From: Lysobacter sp. FW306-1B-D06B
GTDB lineage: Bacteria; Pseudomonadota; Gammaproteobacteria; Xanthomonadales; Xanthomonadaceae
DNA length: 64,000 bases
NCBI RefSeq assembly: GCF_038446665.1
Contig: NZ_CP151802.1
Coordinates: 1,488,001 to 1,552,000 of the forward strand
Reading direction: 5' to 3'
Notes under the pieces: model-generated
The model's database searches: none
Seen by the model: the letters and a program-made list of their open reading frames with translations, nothing else
Told to the model about the DNA's origin: nothing
Position numbers and translations under genes: made by a program
Part shown: positions 38,001 to 46,533 of the stretch, piece after piece
Layout of the letters: every line of letters starts with the position of its first letter
Numbering within the stretch: the first letter of the stretch is position 1

Positions 38001-40000
38001 AGGGGTCGATCAGTGTCACCGAGTGGAGCTGGCTCGCGCCGAAGAAAGTAGTGCTGCCCGGTGGCACGGTTCAAGAGATGGAGCGGGATGGGCTTCTCGG
38101 TCTCACGCGGCTGCGCGTGAAGAGTCCGAGTCAGGCCACTTTGTTCGAGCTGGAAAATCGATTCGGAAAGCTGCGTGAGCTGGGCAGTCGAGAGACAGAC
38201 GGCAAGATCACGCAGTTCGAGTACGACGAGGCCGTTCGCCTGGTCAAGACTGATGCGCAGTTCATCGGGGGGGGCAGCGAGACGTATGTCATAGACAAGG
38301 CCGGTAATCGTGAGCAACAAAGCACGATATCGGGCACTTGGGAGTACGACGACGCCAATCGTCTCCAGCGCCGCGGTGATGTCAGCTATGACTACGACAG
38401 CGCCGGCAATCTCATCCGGAAGGTCGAGGCGCGGCTGAGTGAGCCATTCCGGACAACCCGCTATGTCTACGATGGCTTCAACCGCCTGGTCGAAGTTCGC
38501 GACGGCGCCAATGCACTGGTCGCCACTTACGCGTACGACCCCTTCGACAATCGCCTGGCAAAGGAGGTGTTTGTCGATCGAGCCGGCTCGATCCCGGGTA
38601 AGACGCTTTTCCTTCAGGCAGAGGAAGGCCTGCTTGCCGAAGTGGCTGCAGATGGCAGCGTCATTCGCGGCTACGGATGGGATCCGAGTGGCACTTATTC
38701 GACCTATCCGCTGTTTCAGCGGGCCGACGGCAACTACTACTACTACCATAACGACCACCTTGGCACGCCCTGGCGCGTCACCAACCGTGAAGGCGGAATC
38801 GTATGGTCCGCCAACGACTACACCGCATTCGGTACGGCGAAGATCGCGGCAGGAGCCCAGATCACGCAGCCGTGGCGTTTTCCGGGGCAATACTTCGATG
38901 CCGAGACTTCGCTGCATTACAACCAGCGACGCTATTACGAGGCTGAGGTTGGTCGTTACATCACTGAGGATCCCATCGGGTTCGATGGCGGTCCGAACTT
39001 CTATGCATACACAGGGCACTCGCCAACCAATCGGATCGACCCGACGGGCGAGGCGTTCATGCTGGTGCCGATTGGCTGGAACGCGGCAAGGGCCGCGGCC
39101 GGGCGGTACGCTACCTGCCTGGTCGAATGTGCCGTCGTGGATGGCGTTTCGGACCTGATCAACAACCCCTGCGACATCGATGTAACGGACTGCCTCAAGG
39201 ATTGCCTCTGGAGCCTGGTTCCGATTCCGTGCAAGAAGCTCGCTGCGCTTTGGGGTGGTGTGCAGGGTCTATGGAACAGTCTGTTCAACAGTTTCCCCGG
39301 CGCCACCGAAGTCGCGACGCCCGGAGGGCTGAGGCGGATCGAGGACCTGCGGCCAGGGGACAAAGTCCTGGCCTACTCGGAATGGGCGGAAGAGACACAG
39401 GTTGAGGAAGTCACCAACCTGATCCTGTCGCATCACGAGCAGACGATCGTGACGCTGTGGTTGAGCTCGGGTAAGCAACTTGAAGTGACGGGCGGTCACC
39501 CGTTGCATACTCCCGACGGCTGGCGCGCAGCTCAGCTGCTGCTGGCGGGAGGGCAGCTTGATGTGAAGGGGCCAGACGGCAAGCTGGCCACTGTCGGGAT
39601 ACTGCGCGTAGAGCAGCGGAAAGAGACGGTTGCGGTCTACAACCTGGAAGTAGCCGATTCCCACACGTTCTACGTTGGCGAAGATGGAGTCCTTGCACAT
39701 AACGTAATGTGCAAGGGCAAGGGCTCGCGGAATCCGAAGGTTCGGGATGCCGCGGCAAACGGTCGGCAGAAGCACCGCGAGTTCGCCGACAAGGTTAAAG
39801 CCAAGGAAGGATGGCAGTCTGAGCCGCAGCATTTGGTCGATCCGAAGACCGGAAAGAAGGTTGTTCCCGATGCACTGGACAGGTCCGGTCGGCCTATCGA
39901 ACTCAAGCCGAACACGCCTAGTGGCCGTCGAGCTGGACGGCAGCAACTTGACGCATACGAACGTGCGACCGGCAAGCGTGGACGAGTTGTTTACTACTGA
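35066..40000 (+). CDS. Secreted Rhs/YD-repeat polymorphic toxin with Hint and nuclease tip
   Basis: A 1644-aa protein. A signal peptide (LLATLVLFVATFSAHA) is followed by an N-terminal domain and many YD repeats from about residue 240 (YDSQGNLTK, YDVHGNLLTE, YDAAGRESS). The Rhs core ends YYEAEVGRYITEDPIGFDGG (about 1290-1310). Next is a pretoxin Hint domain (TEVATPGGLRRIEDLRPGDK; GGHPLHTPDGW; ending VLAHN, about 1413-1546). The last ~98 residues contain PDALD, PIELKPN and QQLDAYERATGK, a PD-(D/E)XK-like pattern. I chose ATG 35066 for the signal peptide. ATG 34997, with AAGGAGG 6-7 bases upstream and overlapping the previous stop, is a credible alternative. G+C falls toward the 3' end. There is no PAAR domain, so T6SS loading is not implied. 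Confidence 0.88.
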   Translation: MLTNLGRKLLATLVLFVATFSAHAQTQFPLGSNGWMGLGNRNGDFFIEQDDLSVKVPGGYVRINRDYDGKQWVFNRQWSGLGRPSYNKAMYPSMGAFFSCTVVDGVSSCDNTASSGSAIAIGNPENEVQQTRIPNDPFFGRDLEGRPVPDPHAAEFVARNGVGFSRSTDGTSWVSSKHPRFVVRPQSVPVLPASNGADAHPAPGKPGAGGTPTTLVNGFRWIDRSGSWIEYDNIGRITSYGDRNNVRVWFQYGSHGQVERILDDNGRTVFTLLYSNGSADFITEVRDHTPLDGSIRRVKYQYDGDGRLRNVVDARGNTTSFDYGSLDSPAYDYNGSFGAPDSGGSGAPIGARASSAAMLLVDTRRKVTKVTDAEGRVTEIGYGVTARVGRVKAPDGGLTEFDYGYDKLKKEFSITVRYPQTEGGRKIETFRFDQEGRPVTREANGKALMTSTGSGRSITYIDERNGSTQIQRDNFDEVTRIAYADGTSKSYAYEAGSTDVREFTDEAGTIWRNRWDGRGNLLDVKAAAGRPEEQVTEYVYNARGEAELIRRKGGSNPDGSTDVDTEVRMTRDDNGNVSEVLDGEGKRWTYEYDSQGNLTKATNPLNHQWAYTYDVHGNLLTETDPNQHTVTYTYDRTDLPLTITDARGKITRIGYDAAGRESSIANHYGETYSDRFDVAGRLSASSDPIGQTAGFSYDAFGRLTKLKDGENYETLLDYVEGDGADRGGRQPGKITYPTFQRLFRYDDRKRPSLQTEVLPDDSLTIGWTYDAVGRVRTQTDPNGHTRSFEYDGLGRMVSAISEIGATVKFGYDHRNNLVSFTNPRQKVTRMAYDGRGLLVSETNALDQTTRYVYDDAGNLVEMHRPNGVTVKYQHDAAQRLEQSQAFGTDGSLQGAHSYQWDAAGNLSGWTTGRASSVLEYDDADRLLGETVQVDGVSLSRRYTYYANDQVKTYTGPDGITLTYSYDKNDQLSRVEIPGEGSISVTEWSWLAPKKVVLPGGTVQEMERDGLLGLTRLRVKSPSQATLFELENRFGKLRELGSRETDGKITQFEYDEAVRLVKTDAQFIGGGSETYVIDKAGNREQQSTISGTWEYDDANRLQRRGDVSYDYDSAGNLIRKVEARLSEPFRTTRYVYDGFNRLVEVRDGANALVATYAYDPFDNRLAKEVFVDRAGSIPGKTLFLQAEEGLLAEVAADGSVIRGYGWDPSGTYSTYPLFQRADGNYYYYHNDHLGTPWRVTNREGGIVWSANDYTAFGTAKIAAGAQITQPWRFPGQYFDAETSLHYNQRRYYEAEVGRYITEDPIGFDGGPNFYAYTGHSPTNRIDPTGEAFMLVPIGWNAARAAAGRYATCLVECAVVDGVSDLINNPCDIDVTDCLKDCLWSLVPIPCKKLAALWGGVQGLWNSLFNSFPGATEVATPGGLRRIEDLRPGDKVLAYSEWAEETQVEEVTNLILSHHEQTIVTLWLSSGKQLEVTGGHPLHTPDGWRAAQLLLAGGQLDVKGPDGKLATVGILRVEQRKETVAVYNLEVADSHTFYVGEDGVLAHNVMCKGKGSRNPKVRDAAANGRQKHREFADKVKAKEGWQSEPQHLVDPKTGKKVVPDALDRSGRPIELKPNTPSGRRAGRQQLDAYERATGKRGRVVYY

Positions 40001-40001
40001 T

Positions 40002-40652
40002 ATGAATCTCGATACCAGGTTTGATCAAATTATTAAGGCCGGAATCACTCCGGCCCTGGCTGTGCATGGTTTCAAGAAGCGGCGCTATGTGTATGAGCGG
40101 AAGGAAGGCTGCATTTCGTACATAGTCGACTTACAGCGCAGTCAATGGAGCAATGCGTCCGCCCTGGATTTCACGATGAACTGTGGAGTCCATATCCCGG
40201 GTGTGATCTCCTTGTTCGCCAACCGCCCAGACCCAAAGAATCCGAAGATCGTTGACTGCTGCGTAGGAAGCCGTCTGGGCATGTTGAGCCCGGACCACAA
40301 GGACAAGTGGTGGAGCGTGACCGCCGAGGATTCGGGCCATGCGCCCGATGACCGCTTGAGCGAGGACCTGCGCGCTGCTATCGAGGGCCTGGCTCTTCCG
40401 TTCCTTCGCCTGTTTCCCTCGCAGTTGGCGGTCGCGGAGTTCCTCTCGGACGTTCCTCGCGAATACCGCCAGGTGTTTCCCATGCATGAGGCTCAGCGAC
40501 TCGCTTACGCAGCGATCATTTTCAGAATGGTCGGCGACTCCAAGGCTGGGTCGGCATTGGAGTCGGCCGTTGCGCTTGCGGCGGGGTCTCCGCTCGAGTC
40601 CACGTTAGCCACATTGGAAGAGTCAATGAGATCCGGACGTTCAGGGGGATAG
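40002..40652 (+). CDS. DUF4304-type immunity protein candidate
   Basis: A 216-aa protein starting one base after the Rhs stop, the classical position of a cognate immunity gene. The N-terminus (FDQIIKAGITPALAVHGFKK) and YVYERKEGCISYIVDLQRSQ match DUF4304 proteins, common immunity partners in polymorphic toxin loci (family knowledge). There is no signal peptide, so it would act in the cytoplasm against the nuclease tip. G+C is close to 50% at its start, well below the flanks, which indicates recent exchange together with the toxin tip. A longer frame to 39747 overlaps the toxin and is not the gene. Confidence 0.85.
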   Translation: MNLDTRFDQIIKAGITPALAVHGFKKRRYVYERKEGCISYIVDLQRSQWSNASALDFTMNCGVHIPGVISLFANRPDPKNPKIVDCCVGSRLGMLSPDHKDKWWSVTAEDSGHAPDDRLSEDLRAAIEGLALPFLRLFPSQLAVAEFLSDVPREYRQVFPMHEAQRLAYAAIIFRMVGDSKAGSALESAVALAAGSPLESTLATLEESMRSGRSGG

Positions 40653-40837
40653 CCGGCTTTTTGGGGCGACTTCACCAAGACGCTGACAGGCACAGGGACT
40701 CGGCGGGGATGAGGTGTGTCGCCGGTGAAGACGGTGTCAGAGGCAACTCGGCGGGATGGAAGCCGAGCAGGGGGAAGGTGGTCTTGGCAAGGCTGCCCTA
40801 TGCAATCACGGAAGTAGCTGTTCAGGGGAAGGAACAC

Positions 40838-43800
40838 GTGCAGACAACACGGATGGGCGCCTGGGGCGCGTTGGCGTTGTGGCTTGGCCTGCTTGCATGC
40901 GCACCCGCGCACGCACAGGAGACCGTATGCGCGCGCGTCAAGATCGAGATCAAGCAGGAGCTGACGCTGGAGCGGCAGGCGTTCGACGCCGAGCTTCGGA
41001 TCACCAACTCGCTGCCGGTCACGCCGCTGACGGAAGTGCTGGTGGAGGTGAAGGTCACCGAAGAGACCGGGCTTCCCGTGCCGATCACGCAGGACCCCAA
41101 CGACCTCAGTGCGAAGTTCTTCCTGCGCCAGACGCAGAAGCAGAACATCGACAACACCACCGGCAGCGGACAGGTCGCGGGCGGCACCACGGCGTCGGTG
41201 AACTGGATGCTGATCCCGGCGCCCGGTGCGGCCGGGACGACGCCGTTCGGCAAGCGCTACCTGGTGGGCGCGACGTTGCGCTACCGCTTCGGCACCGAGA
41301 CGCACGTGCTGGAGTTGAACCCGGACGCGATCACGGTCAAGCCGCTGCCGTCGCTGACGCTGGACTACTTCCTGACCCGCGACGTGATCGCGGACGATCC
41401 GATGACCGCCGAGATCGAGGCGCCGGAACCGTACACGCTGGGCGTGCGCGTGAAGAACTCGGGCATGGCCGCGGCGAAGGAACTGAAGATCAACTCGGCG
41501 CAGCCGCGCATCATCGAGAACGCGCAGGGCCTGCCGATCAGCTTCGTCATCATCGGCAGCTACGTGCAGGACCTGCCGGCAAGCAATTCGCTGCTGATCA
41601 ACTTCGGCGACATTGCGTCCAGCAGCAGCAAGATGGGCCGCTGGCAGATGGAGAGCAACATCGCCGGCAAGTTCGTCGACTTCACGGCGACTTTCACGCA
41701 TTCCGACGAACTGGGCGGCGCGCTGACCTCGCTGTTGCAGGCGACCAATGCGCACCTGCTGCTGCGCGACGTGCGCGTGGACCTGCCGGGGCGCGACTTC
41801 GTGCGCGACTTCCTGGCGCTCGACGGCACCGCGCTCAAGGTCTACGAGTCGGCCGGTCCGGATAGCGAAGTCACCGACCGTTCCAACGAGGCCGGCCTGG
41901 TCGCGGCCGGTGGCGGTTATCGACTGACGCTGCCGCCGACGCAGGGCTTCTTCTACGTGCGCAAGCCGGACCCGTACCGCGGGCAGAAGGCGCTGGGCCC
42001 GGTGATGCGCGCCGACGCCAAGGCGATGGCGGTCGAGAACGTGTGGCTGTCGAAGACCAAGAACGCCGATACGAAGCAGTGGGAGTACTGGTTCAACGTG
42101 TTCGACGTGAACTCGCCGGGCACCTATGAAGTCGCGTTCAACGAGCTGTCGAGCGATCCCAAGCCGCCGGTGCTGCAGTTCATCCCGGATCGCGTGGTGA
42201 AGGAAGGCGATCAGATCGGCTTCCTGGTGGAAGCCTCCAGCCCGATGGGCCGCTCGGTAACGTTGGCGGCCGAACCGTTGCCGACGGGCGCGACCTTCGT
42301 CGACCAGGGCGGTGGCCTCGGCATTTTCGACTGGGTTCCGGCCGTGGGGCAGGCGGGCGATTACCTCATCAACTACCTCGCCAGCGACGGCAGTCTGTCG
42401 GGCACGCGTTCGGCGAAGATCCGCGTGGAATCGAAAGAACCGCCGCCGGGCCCGGCGATTCCGGTGCTGTTCGCGCCGCTGGCCGGTGCCGAAGTGCCGG
42501 CGCTGCGTCCGCAGTTGCAGGTGGTGACGGGCGAGGCGAGCAACGATCCCACGCGCAACGTGCACTTCGAGCTGTACGCCGACGCGGCGATGACCGAGAA
42601 GCTCGGCGAAGGCACCGTGGTCGAGAACCCGGTCTCCGGTCAGCCGACCGGCTGGCAGCCGTCCGATGACCTGGACGACAACCGCCACTACTACTGGCGC
42701 GCGCGGGCGCTCGCCGAGGGCGACATCAACAGCGCCTGGGTGGAAGGCTCGTTCTTCGTCAATCTGTTCAACGATGCGCCGGACAGCTTCAACCTGACCG
42801 CGCCGGCGGCCGGTACGGAAGTCGATGCGCTGACGCCGATCCTGTCGTTGACCAATGCGCAGGACCGCGATGGTGATGCCATCACGTATGCGTTCGAAGT
42901 GTTCACCGACGCCACGCTGGCGCAGCGCCACGACGCCGTGGCCGGCCTGGCGCCGGATGCGAGCGGCACGACGTCCTGGACCGTGCAGGTGCCGTTGGCC
43001 AACCACGCGACGTACTACTGGCGTGCGATCGCCACCGACGAGCACGGCGCGCAGACGATGACGCCGCTGCGTCCGTTCACCGTGCACACCGGCAATGCGG
43101 CGCCGTCCGAGCCGTCGCCGGTCAGCCCGGTCAACGGCGTGGACGTCACCACCGCGGGCAACGCGATGCTGGTGGCCGCCAATGCGAACGACGTCGACGG
43201 TGATGCGCTGACCTACCGCTTCGAGATCGACACGGTCAGCACGTTCGATTCCTCCAACCGCCGCGCGTCCGATGCGATCGCCGCCGGCAGCGACGGCACG
43301 ACGCGCTGGACGGCGTCGGAACTGGTCGAGAACACGCGCTACTTCTGGCGCGTGAAGGCCAGCGACGGTCGCACGGAAAGCGCATGGGCCGGCGGCGAGT
43401 TCCGCATGAACGCGGTCAACGAAGCGCCGGGCACGCCGGTGCCGGCCAACCCGGGTGCCGGTGCATGGGTCTCGACCCTGCATCCGACCTTCGAGTCGCA
43501 TCCCGCGACCGATCCGGACGGCGACCTGCTGCGCTACCGCTTCGAGGTCTATCGCGACAGCGCGTTGCAGGCGCTGGTATCGAGCGGTCTGGTCACCGGC
43601 CTGAGCTGGCAGTCCAGCGGCGCGCTGGCGGACAAGGCCACGCATTACTGGCGTGTGCGCGCGGAAGACGCATCCGGTGCCGCGAGTGCGTGGTCGCCGA
43701 CGATGACGTTGTTCGTCAGCACCGGCACCTACGTCGCGCCGACCATCGCGCTGTCCAAGCCGGCGACGCTGGTCGATGCACGCGACGGCAGCCCGGTGAT

Positions 43801-44695
43801 CGCCTGGGAAGGCAGCGGTCCGGCGATCGAACCGACCGTGGCGTTGTATTACGACGCCGCCGGCTCGGGTTACGCCGGCACGCGGATCGTCGACGGCCTG
43901 CGCCAGGACGCAGGTACGCATTCGGGCACCTACGCCTGGAACACCGCGGGCGTGCCGCCGGGCGTGTACTCGATCTACGGCGTGATCTACGACGACAAGG
44001 GCATGGGCCGCGCCTATGCGCCGGGCAAGGTGGTGGTGCCGTCGCCGGCGCAGCAGGGCACGATCGTCGCCACGCCGCGAACGAGCATGAACCTGCGCGA
44101 AGGCAAGGACACCGGCAGCATCGCGGTGAGCCTGGGGCGTGCGCCGACGGCGGAAGTCACCGTGCCGGTGAGCGTCAACGACGCCAGCGAGGCCTACGTC
44201 ATGCCGCGCGAGCTGGTGTTCACGCCGGCCAACTGGTCCACGTCGCAGTCGGTGACGGTGGTGGCCGTGCACGACAAGGTGCGCGACGGCGACCAGCCCA
44301 TCACGGTGACCGTCGGCAAGGCGGTGAGCGTCGATCCGGACTACATCGGCGTCTCGGCCGCGCCCGTGAACGGCACCGTGGTCAACCAGGACTTCGACAT
44401 CAACATGGGCCTGGCGATCACCAGCTACCAGCTGGTGAGCAAGAAGCGTGACTGGTTGACCGGTTTGTGGACCTACCGCTACCGCCCCGTGTTGACTAAC
44501 ATCGGCCCACGCGTGGGGGGTGTGTTCGCGATCGTGGACAAGGCACCTGGCTTCACAGTGCTCTGGGGGGCACTGACCTACGGCGCGGTCGACCAGAACG
44601 AATCGGTGGTCAGCAGCCAGGACATCATCCTGGTCGGCCAGACCGATCTGGGCAGCCAGCAGCCGCCGTTGTCGTGGATCTTGAGGGGATGGTGA
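40838..44695 (+). CDS. Large exported Ig/FN3-repeat protein coupled to the secretion operon
   Basis: A 1285-aa protein. I take GTG 40838, preceded by GGGGAAGGA; ATG 40853 is the alternative. The signal peptide (ALALWLGLLACAPAHA) precedes a domain of paired conserved-repeat and Ig-like strands. Four tandem FN3-like modules of about 105 residues follow (42452-43729; each ends in H/R-YYWR-A or similar, such as THYWRVRAEDASG). A Calx-beta-like domain is next (LREGKDTGSIAVSLGRAPTA), then a final domain (QLVSKKRDWLTGLW). The stop overlaps the pseudopilin ATG as TGATG (44693-44697), tying it to the T2SS-like operon. It may be a substrate or a component. No anchor motif is seen. Confidence 0.82.
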   Translation: MQTTRMGAWGALALWLGLLACAPAHAQETVCARVKIEIKQELTLERQAFDAELRITNSLPVTPLTEVLVEVKVTEETGLPVPITQDPNDLSAKFFLRQTQKQNIDNTTGSGQVAGGTTASVNWMLIPAPGAAGTTPFGKRYLVGATLRYRFGTETHVLELNPDAITVKPLPSLTLDYFLTRDVIADDPMTAEIEAPEPYTLGVRVKNSGMAAAKELKINSAQPRIIENAQGLPISFVIIGSYVQDLPASNSLLINFGDIASSSSKMGRWQMESNIAGKFVDFTATFTHSDELGGALTSLLQATNAHLLLRDVRVDLPGRDFVRDFLALDGTALKVYESAGPDSEVTDRSNEAGLVAAGGGYRLTLPPTQGFFYVRKPDPYRGQKALGPVMRADAKAMAVENVWLSKTKNADTKQWEYWFNVFDVNSPGTYEVAFNELSSDPKPPVLQFIPDRVVKEGDQIGFLVEASSPMGRSVTLAAEPLPTGATFVDQGGGLGIFDWVPAVGQAGDYLINYLASDGSLSGTRSAKIRVESKEPPPGPAIPVLFAPLAGAEVPALRPQLQVVTGEASNDPTRNVHFELYADAAMTEKLGEGTVVENPVSGQPTGWQPSDDLDDNRHYYWRARALAEGDINSAWVEGSFFVNLFNDAPDSFNLTAPAAGTEVDALTPILSLTNAQDRDGDAITYAFEVFTDATLAQRHDAVAGLAPDASGTTSWTVQVPLANHATYYWRAIATDEHGAQTMTPLRPFTVHTGNAAPSEPSPVSPVNGVDVTTAGNAMLVAANANDVDGDALTYRFEIDTVSTFDSSNRRASDAIAAGSDGTTRWTASELVENTRYFWRVKASDGRTESAWAGGEFRMNAVNEAPGTPVPANPGAGAWVSTLHPTFESHPATDPDGDLLRYRFEVYRDSALQALVSSGLVTGLSWQSSGALADKATHYWRVRAEDASGAASAWSPTMTLFVSTGTYVAPTIALSKPATLVDARDGSPVIAWEGSGPAIEPTVALYYDAAGSGYAGTRIVDGLRQDAGTHSGTYAWNTAGVPPGVYSIYGVIYDDKGMGRAYAPGKVVVPSPAQQGTIVATPRTSMNLREGKDTGSIAVSLGRAPTAEVTVPVSVNDASEAYVMPRELVFTPANWSTSQSVTVVAVHDKVRDGDQPITVTVGKAVSVDPDYIGVSAAPVNGTVVNQDFDINMGLAITSYQLVSKKRDWLTGLWTYRYRPVLTNIGPRVGGVFAIVDKAPGFTVLWGALTYGAVDQNESVVSSQDIILVGQTDLGSQQPPLSWILRGW
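42452..43729 (+). repeat. Four tandem ~105-residue FN3-like modules (coding)
   Basis: Each module opens with a Pro-rich PxxGxxV strand, has [DN]xDGDxxxYxFE in three of four copies, and closes with a YYWR/YFWR/HYWR-A strand. The pattern is that of sugar-binding or adhesive FN3-type arrays. Confidence 0.7.
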
Positions 44696-45126
44696 TGGGC
44701 AAGGGAATGCGCCGTGCAGCGGCGGGCTTCACGCTGCTGGAACTGCTGGTAGTGGTGGTGATCATCGGCGTGCTGGTGGCCTATGTCGCGCCGCGCTACT
44801 TCCAGCAGATCGGCAAGTCCGAGCGCACCGCTGCGCTCGGGCAGATCGATGCGCTGCGCAAGGCGATCGACGCCTACTGGCTCGATACGGGCCACTTCCC
44901 ATCATCGGAGCTGGGCCTGTCGTCGCTGACGACGCGTCCGGAAGGCGAGAAGAAGTGGAACGGTCCTTACCTGCAAGGCCGCGTGCCGCCCGATCCGTGG
45001 GGGAATGCGTACGTGTACCGCGTGCCGGGCACGTCGGGGGACTACGACCTGTTTTCGTACGGCAAGGACGGACGACCGGGCGGCGAAGGCGATGACGCCG
45101 ACATCGGTGTCGATAGCGAAGGCTAA
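44695..45126 (+). CDS. gspG: Type II secretion major pseudopilin (GspG-like)
   Basis: A 143-aa pseudopilin. The prepilin-peptidase site G-FTLLELL, with Glu at +5, follows a short basic leader (MGKGMRRAAA) and precedes a hydrophobic helix (VVVVIIGVLVAYVAPRYF). The C-terminal half matches GspG (ALRKAIDAYWLDTGHFPSSE; PDPWGNAYVYRVPG; DLFSYGKDGRPGGEGDDADI), including the acidic Ca-binding loop. The ATG overlaps the stop of the preceding giant gene and follows GAGGGG by 6 bases. It is the expected main subunit of the pseudopilus. The closest hallmark is T2SS rather than type IV pilus. Confidence 0.92.
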   Translation: MGKGMRRAAAGFTLLELLVVVVIIGVLVAYVAPRYFQQIGKSERTAALGQIDALRKAIDAYWLDTGHFPSSELGLSSLTTRPEGEKKWNGPYLQGRVPPDPWGNAYVYRVPGTSGDYDLFSYGKDGRPGGEGDDADIGVDSEG

Positions 45127-45351
45127 GGGAAGGCCAACCACAACAAGAGCAAGGGGAAACGTGGGTCGCGACAACGGCGATGGGGATGCCGGACGCGGAT
45201 CACGGGAATGACGGAACGGGGGGAACCATCGTTGCGCGGGTACAGGCACGGCATCCGGCGGGCCCGCCGTGATGCGTGCCATGGCACGCGCGGCGGTGGT
45301 CGCCAGGCAGGGGCATAGGCGTCCGAAGGACGCGCCAATGAAGGTCGGTTC
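45127..45351. other. Gap between pseudopilin G and F genes
   Basis: 225 bases. Short open frames are present (longest about 36 codons from an ATG near 45209), but none has coherent codon use or a recognisable motif. No promoter or terminator stands out. The gap is unusual inside an otherwise tightly packed operon. Confidence 0.35.
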
Positions 45352-46533
45352 GTGAAGCATCGGGTGTTGGTTTCCATCGCTGGGCAGTCGCAGTGGCTGG
45401 ACGTGGAGGCGGATTCGATCGGCGCCGCCACCGCCAAGGCGCTGCGCATGGGCGGGCGCGTGTTGCGCATCGAGCCGGTGATGGAACGGCGTGCACCGGC
45501 GCGGGTGTCGTATTCCCCCACGGTCTTCCTGCAGGAACTGCTGACGCTGTTGCGCGCGGGCCTCAACGTGGTCGAGGCCATGGAGGCACTGGAACGCAAG
45601 GAAGCCAACGCCGGCTTCCGGCAGGTGCTGGGCCGTCTGCTCGGCGGCCTGCGCGAAGGCGTCCCGCTGTCGCAGGCGATGGCGCGCGAAGGCCTGTTGT
45701 TCCCGCCGGTGCTGATCGCCGGCGTCGCGGCCAGCGAAACCAGCGGCGGTCTGGCGGACACGCTGGACCGCTATCTCGCCTACGACGCCAAGATCAACCA
45801 GATCAAGCGCAAGGTCGCGGCCAGCGCCATCTATCCGCTGCTGCTGATGGGCGTCGGCGGCGCGGTGGTCCTGTTCCTGGTCGCCTACGTGCTGCCCAAG
45901 TTCAGCGTGATCCTGGAGGGCAGCGGGCGTCCGGCCGGCGGCGCGACGGCCGTGCTGCTGCGGGTGGGCGAGTTCATCCAGCAACACCCGGTGCTGTCGG
46001 GTGCATTGCTGGCCGCCGCCGCCGCGGGCTGCGCGTGGCTGGTGGCGACCGAGCGCGGACGTCGCGCGGCGCTGGCGCAGGCGACGCGCGTTCCGGTCCT
46101 GTCCGACATCTTCGTCACCATGGGCCTGTCGCGCCTGTACCGCACGCTGGCGCTGCTGCTCGACAGCGGCATCCCGCTCGTGCAGGCGATGGACATGGCG
46201 CGCGGCATCGTTACGCCTGCGCAGTCGGACGAACTCGCGCTGGCCATCACGCGACTGCGCGCGGGCCAGATGTTCACCGAATCCCTGGCCGGCACCAGCC
46301 TGATACCGCCGATCGCCGAAAGCCTGCTGCGCGTGGGCGAGCGCGGCGGCGCGCTGGCGGAGATGAGCGGCAAGCTCGCCAACTTCCTGGACATCGCGCT
46401 GGACCGCAAGGTCGATACCTTCTCGCGTCTGTTCGAACCGTTGCTGATGTCGGTCATCGGCCTGGTGATCGGCGCGATCGTGCTGATGATGTATTCGCCG
46501 ATCTTCGATCTGGTGGGGAGCGTGGGCCGGTGA
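45352..46533 (+). CDS. gspF: Type II secretion inner-membrane platform protein (GspF-like)
   Basis: A 393-aa GspF/PilC-family protein starting at GTG 45352. Two T2SSF domains are visible. The first (residues about 55-180) contains FLQELLTLLRAGLNVVEAME and REGVPLSQAMAREGLLFPPV; the second (260-390) contains LYRTLALLLDSGIPLVQAMD and LRVGERGGALAEMSGKLANF. Each is followed by membrane helices (LLMGVGGAVVLFLVAYVLP; SVIGLVIGAIVLMMYSPIF). It forms the inner-membrane platform with GspE and the L/M-type proteins. Its stop overlaps the GspE start as GTGA. Confidence 0.93.
   Translation: MKHRVLVSIAGQSQWLDVEADSIGAATAKALRMGGRVLRIEPVMERRAPARVSYSPTVFLQELLTLLRAGLNVVEAMEALERKEANAGFRQVLGRLLGGLREGVPLSQAMAREGLLFPPVLIAGVAASETSGGLADTLDRYLAYDAKINQIKRKVAASAIYPLLLMGVGGAVVLFLVAYVLPKFSVILEGSGRPAGGATAVLLRVGEFIQQHPVLSGALLAAAAAGCAWLVATERGRRAALAQATRVPVLSDIFVTMGLSRLYRTLALLLDSGIPLVQAMDMARGIVTPAQSDELALAITRLRAGQMFTESLAGTSLIPPIAESLLRVGERGGALAEMSGKLANFLDIALDRKVDTFSRLFEPLLMSVIGLVIGAIVLMMYSPIFDLVGSVGR

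Noticed and set aside
35066..40000. Rhs protein as a type VI secretion effector
   Set aside because: No PAAR, VgrG or Hcp gene is in the window and the protein has a Sec-type signal peptide.
39747..40001. Longer 301-aa version of the immunity protein
   Set aside because: The added 85 residues only translate the toxin tip in another frame. The DUF4304 domain begins at ATG 40002.
40505..44272. 1255-codon antisense open frame opposite the 1285-aa gene
   Set aside because: Arg/His-rich shadow of the plus-strand frame. No motif, and it would run antisense through the immunity gene.
45209..45319. Short ORF (about 36 codons) between gspG and gspF as a missing pseudopilin
   Set aside because: No prepilin leader or hydrophobic helix; the composition is basic and Gly/Arg-rich.
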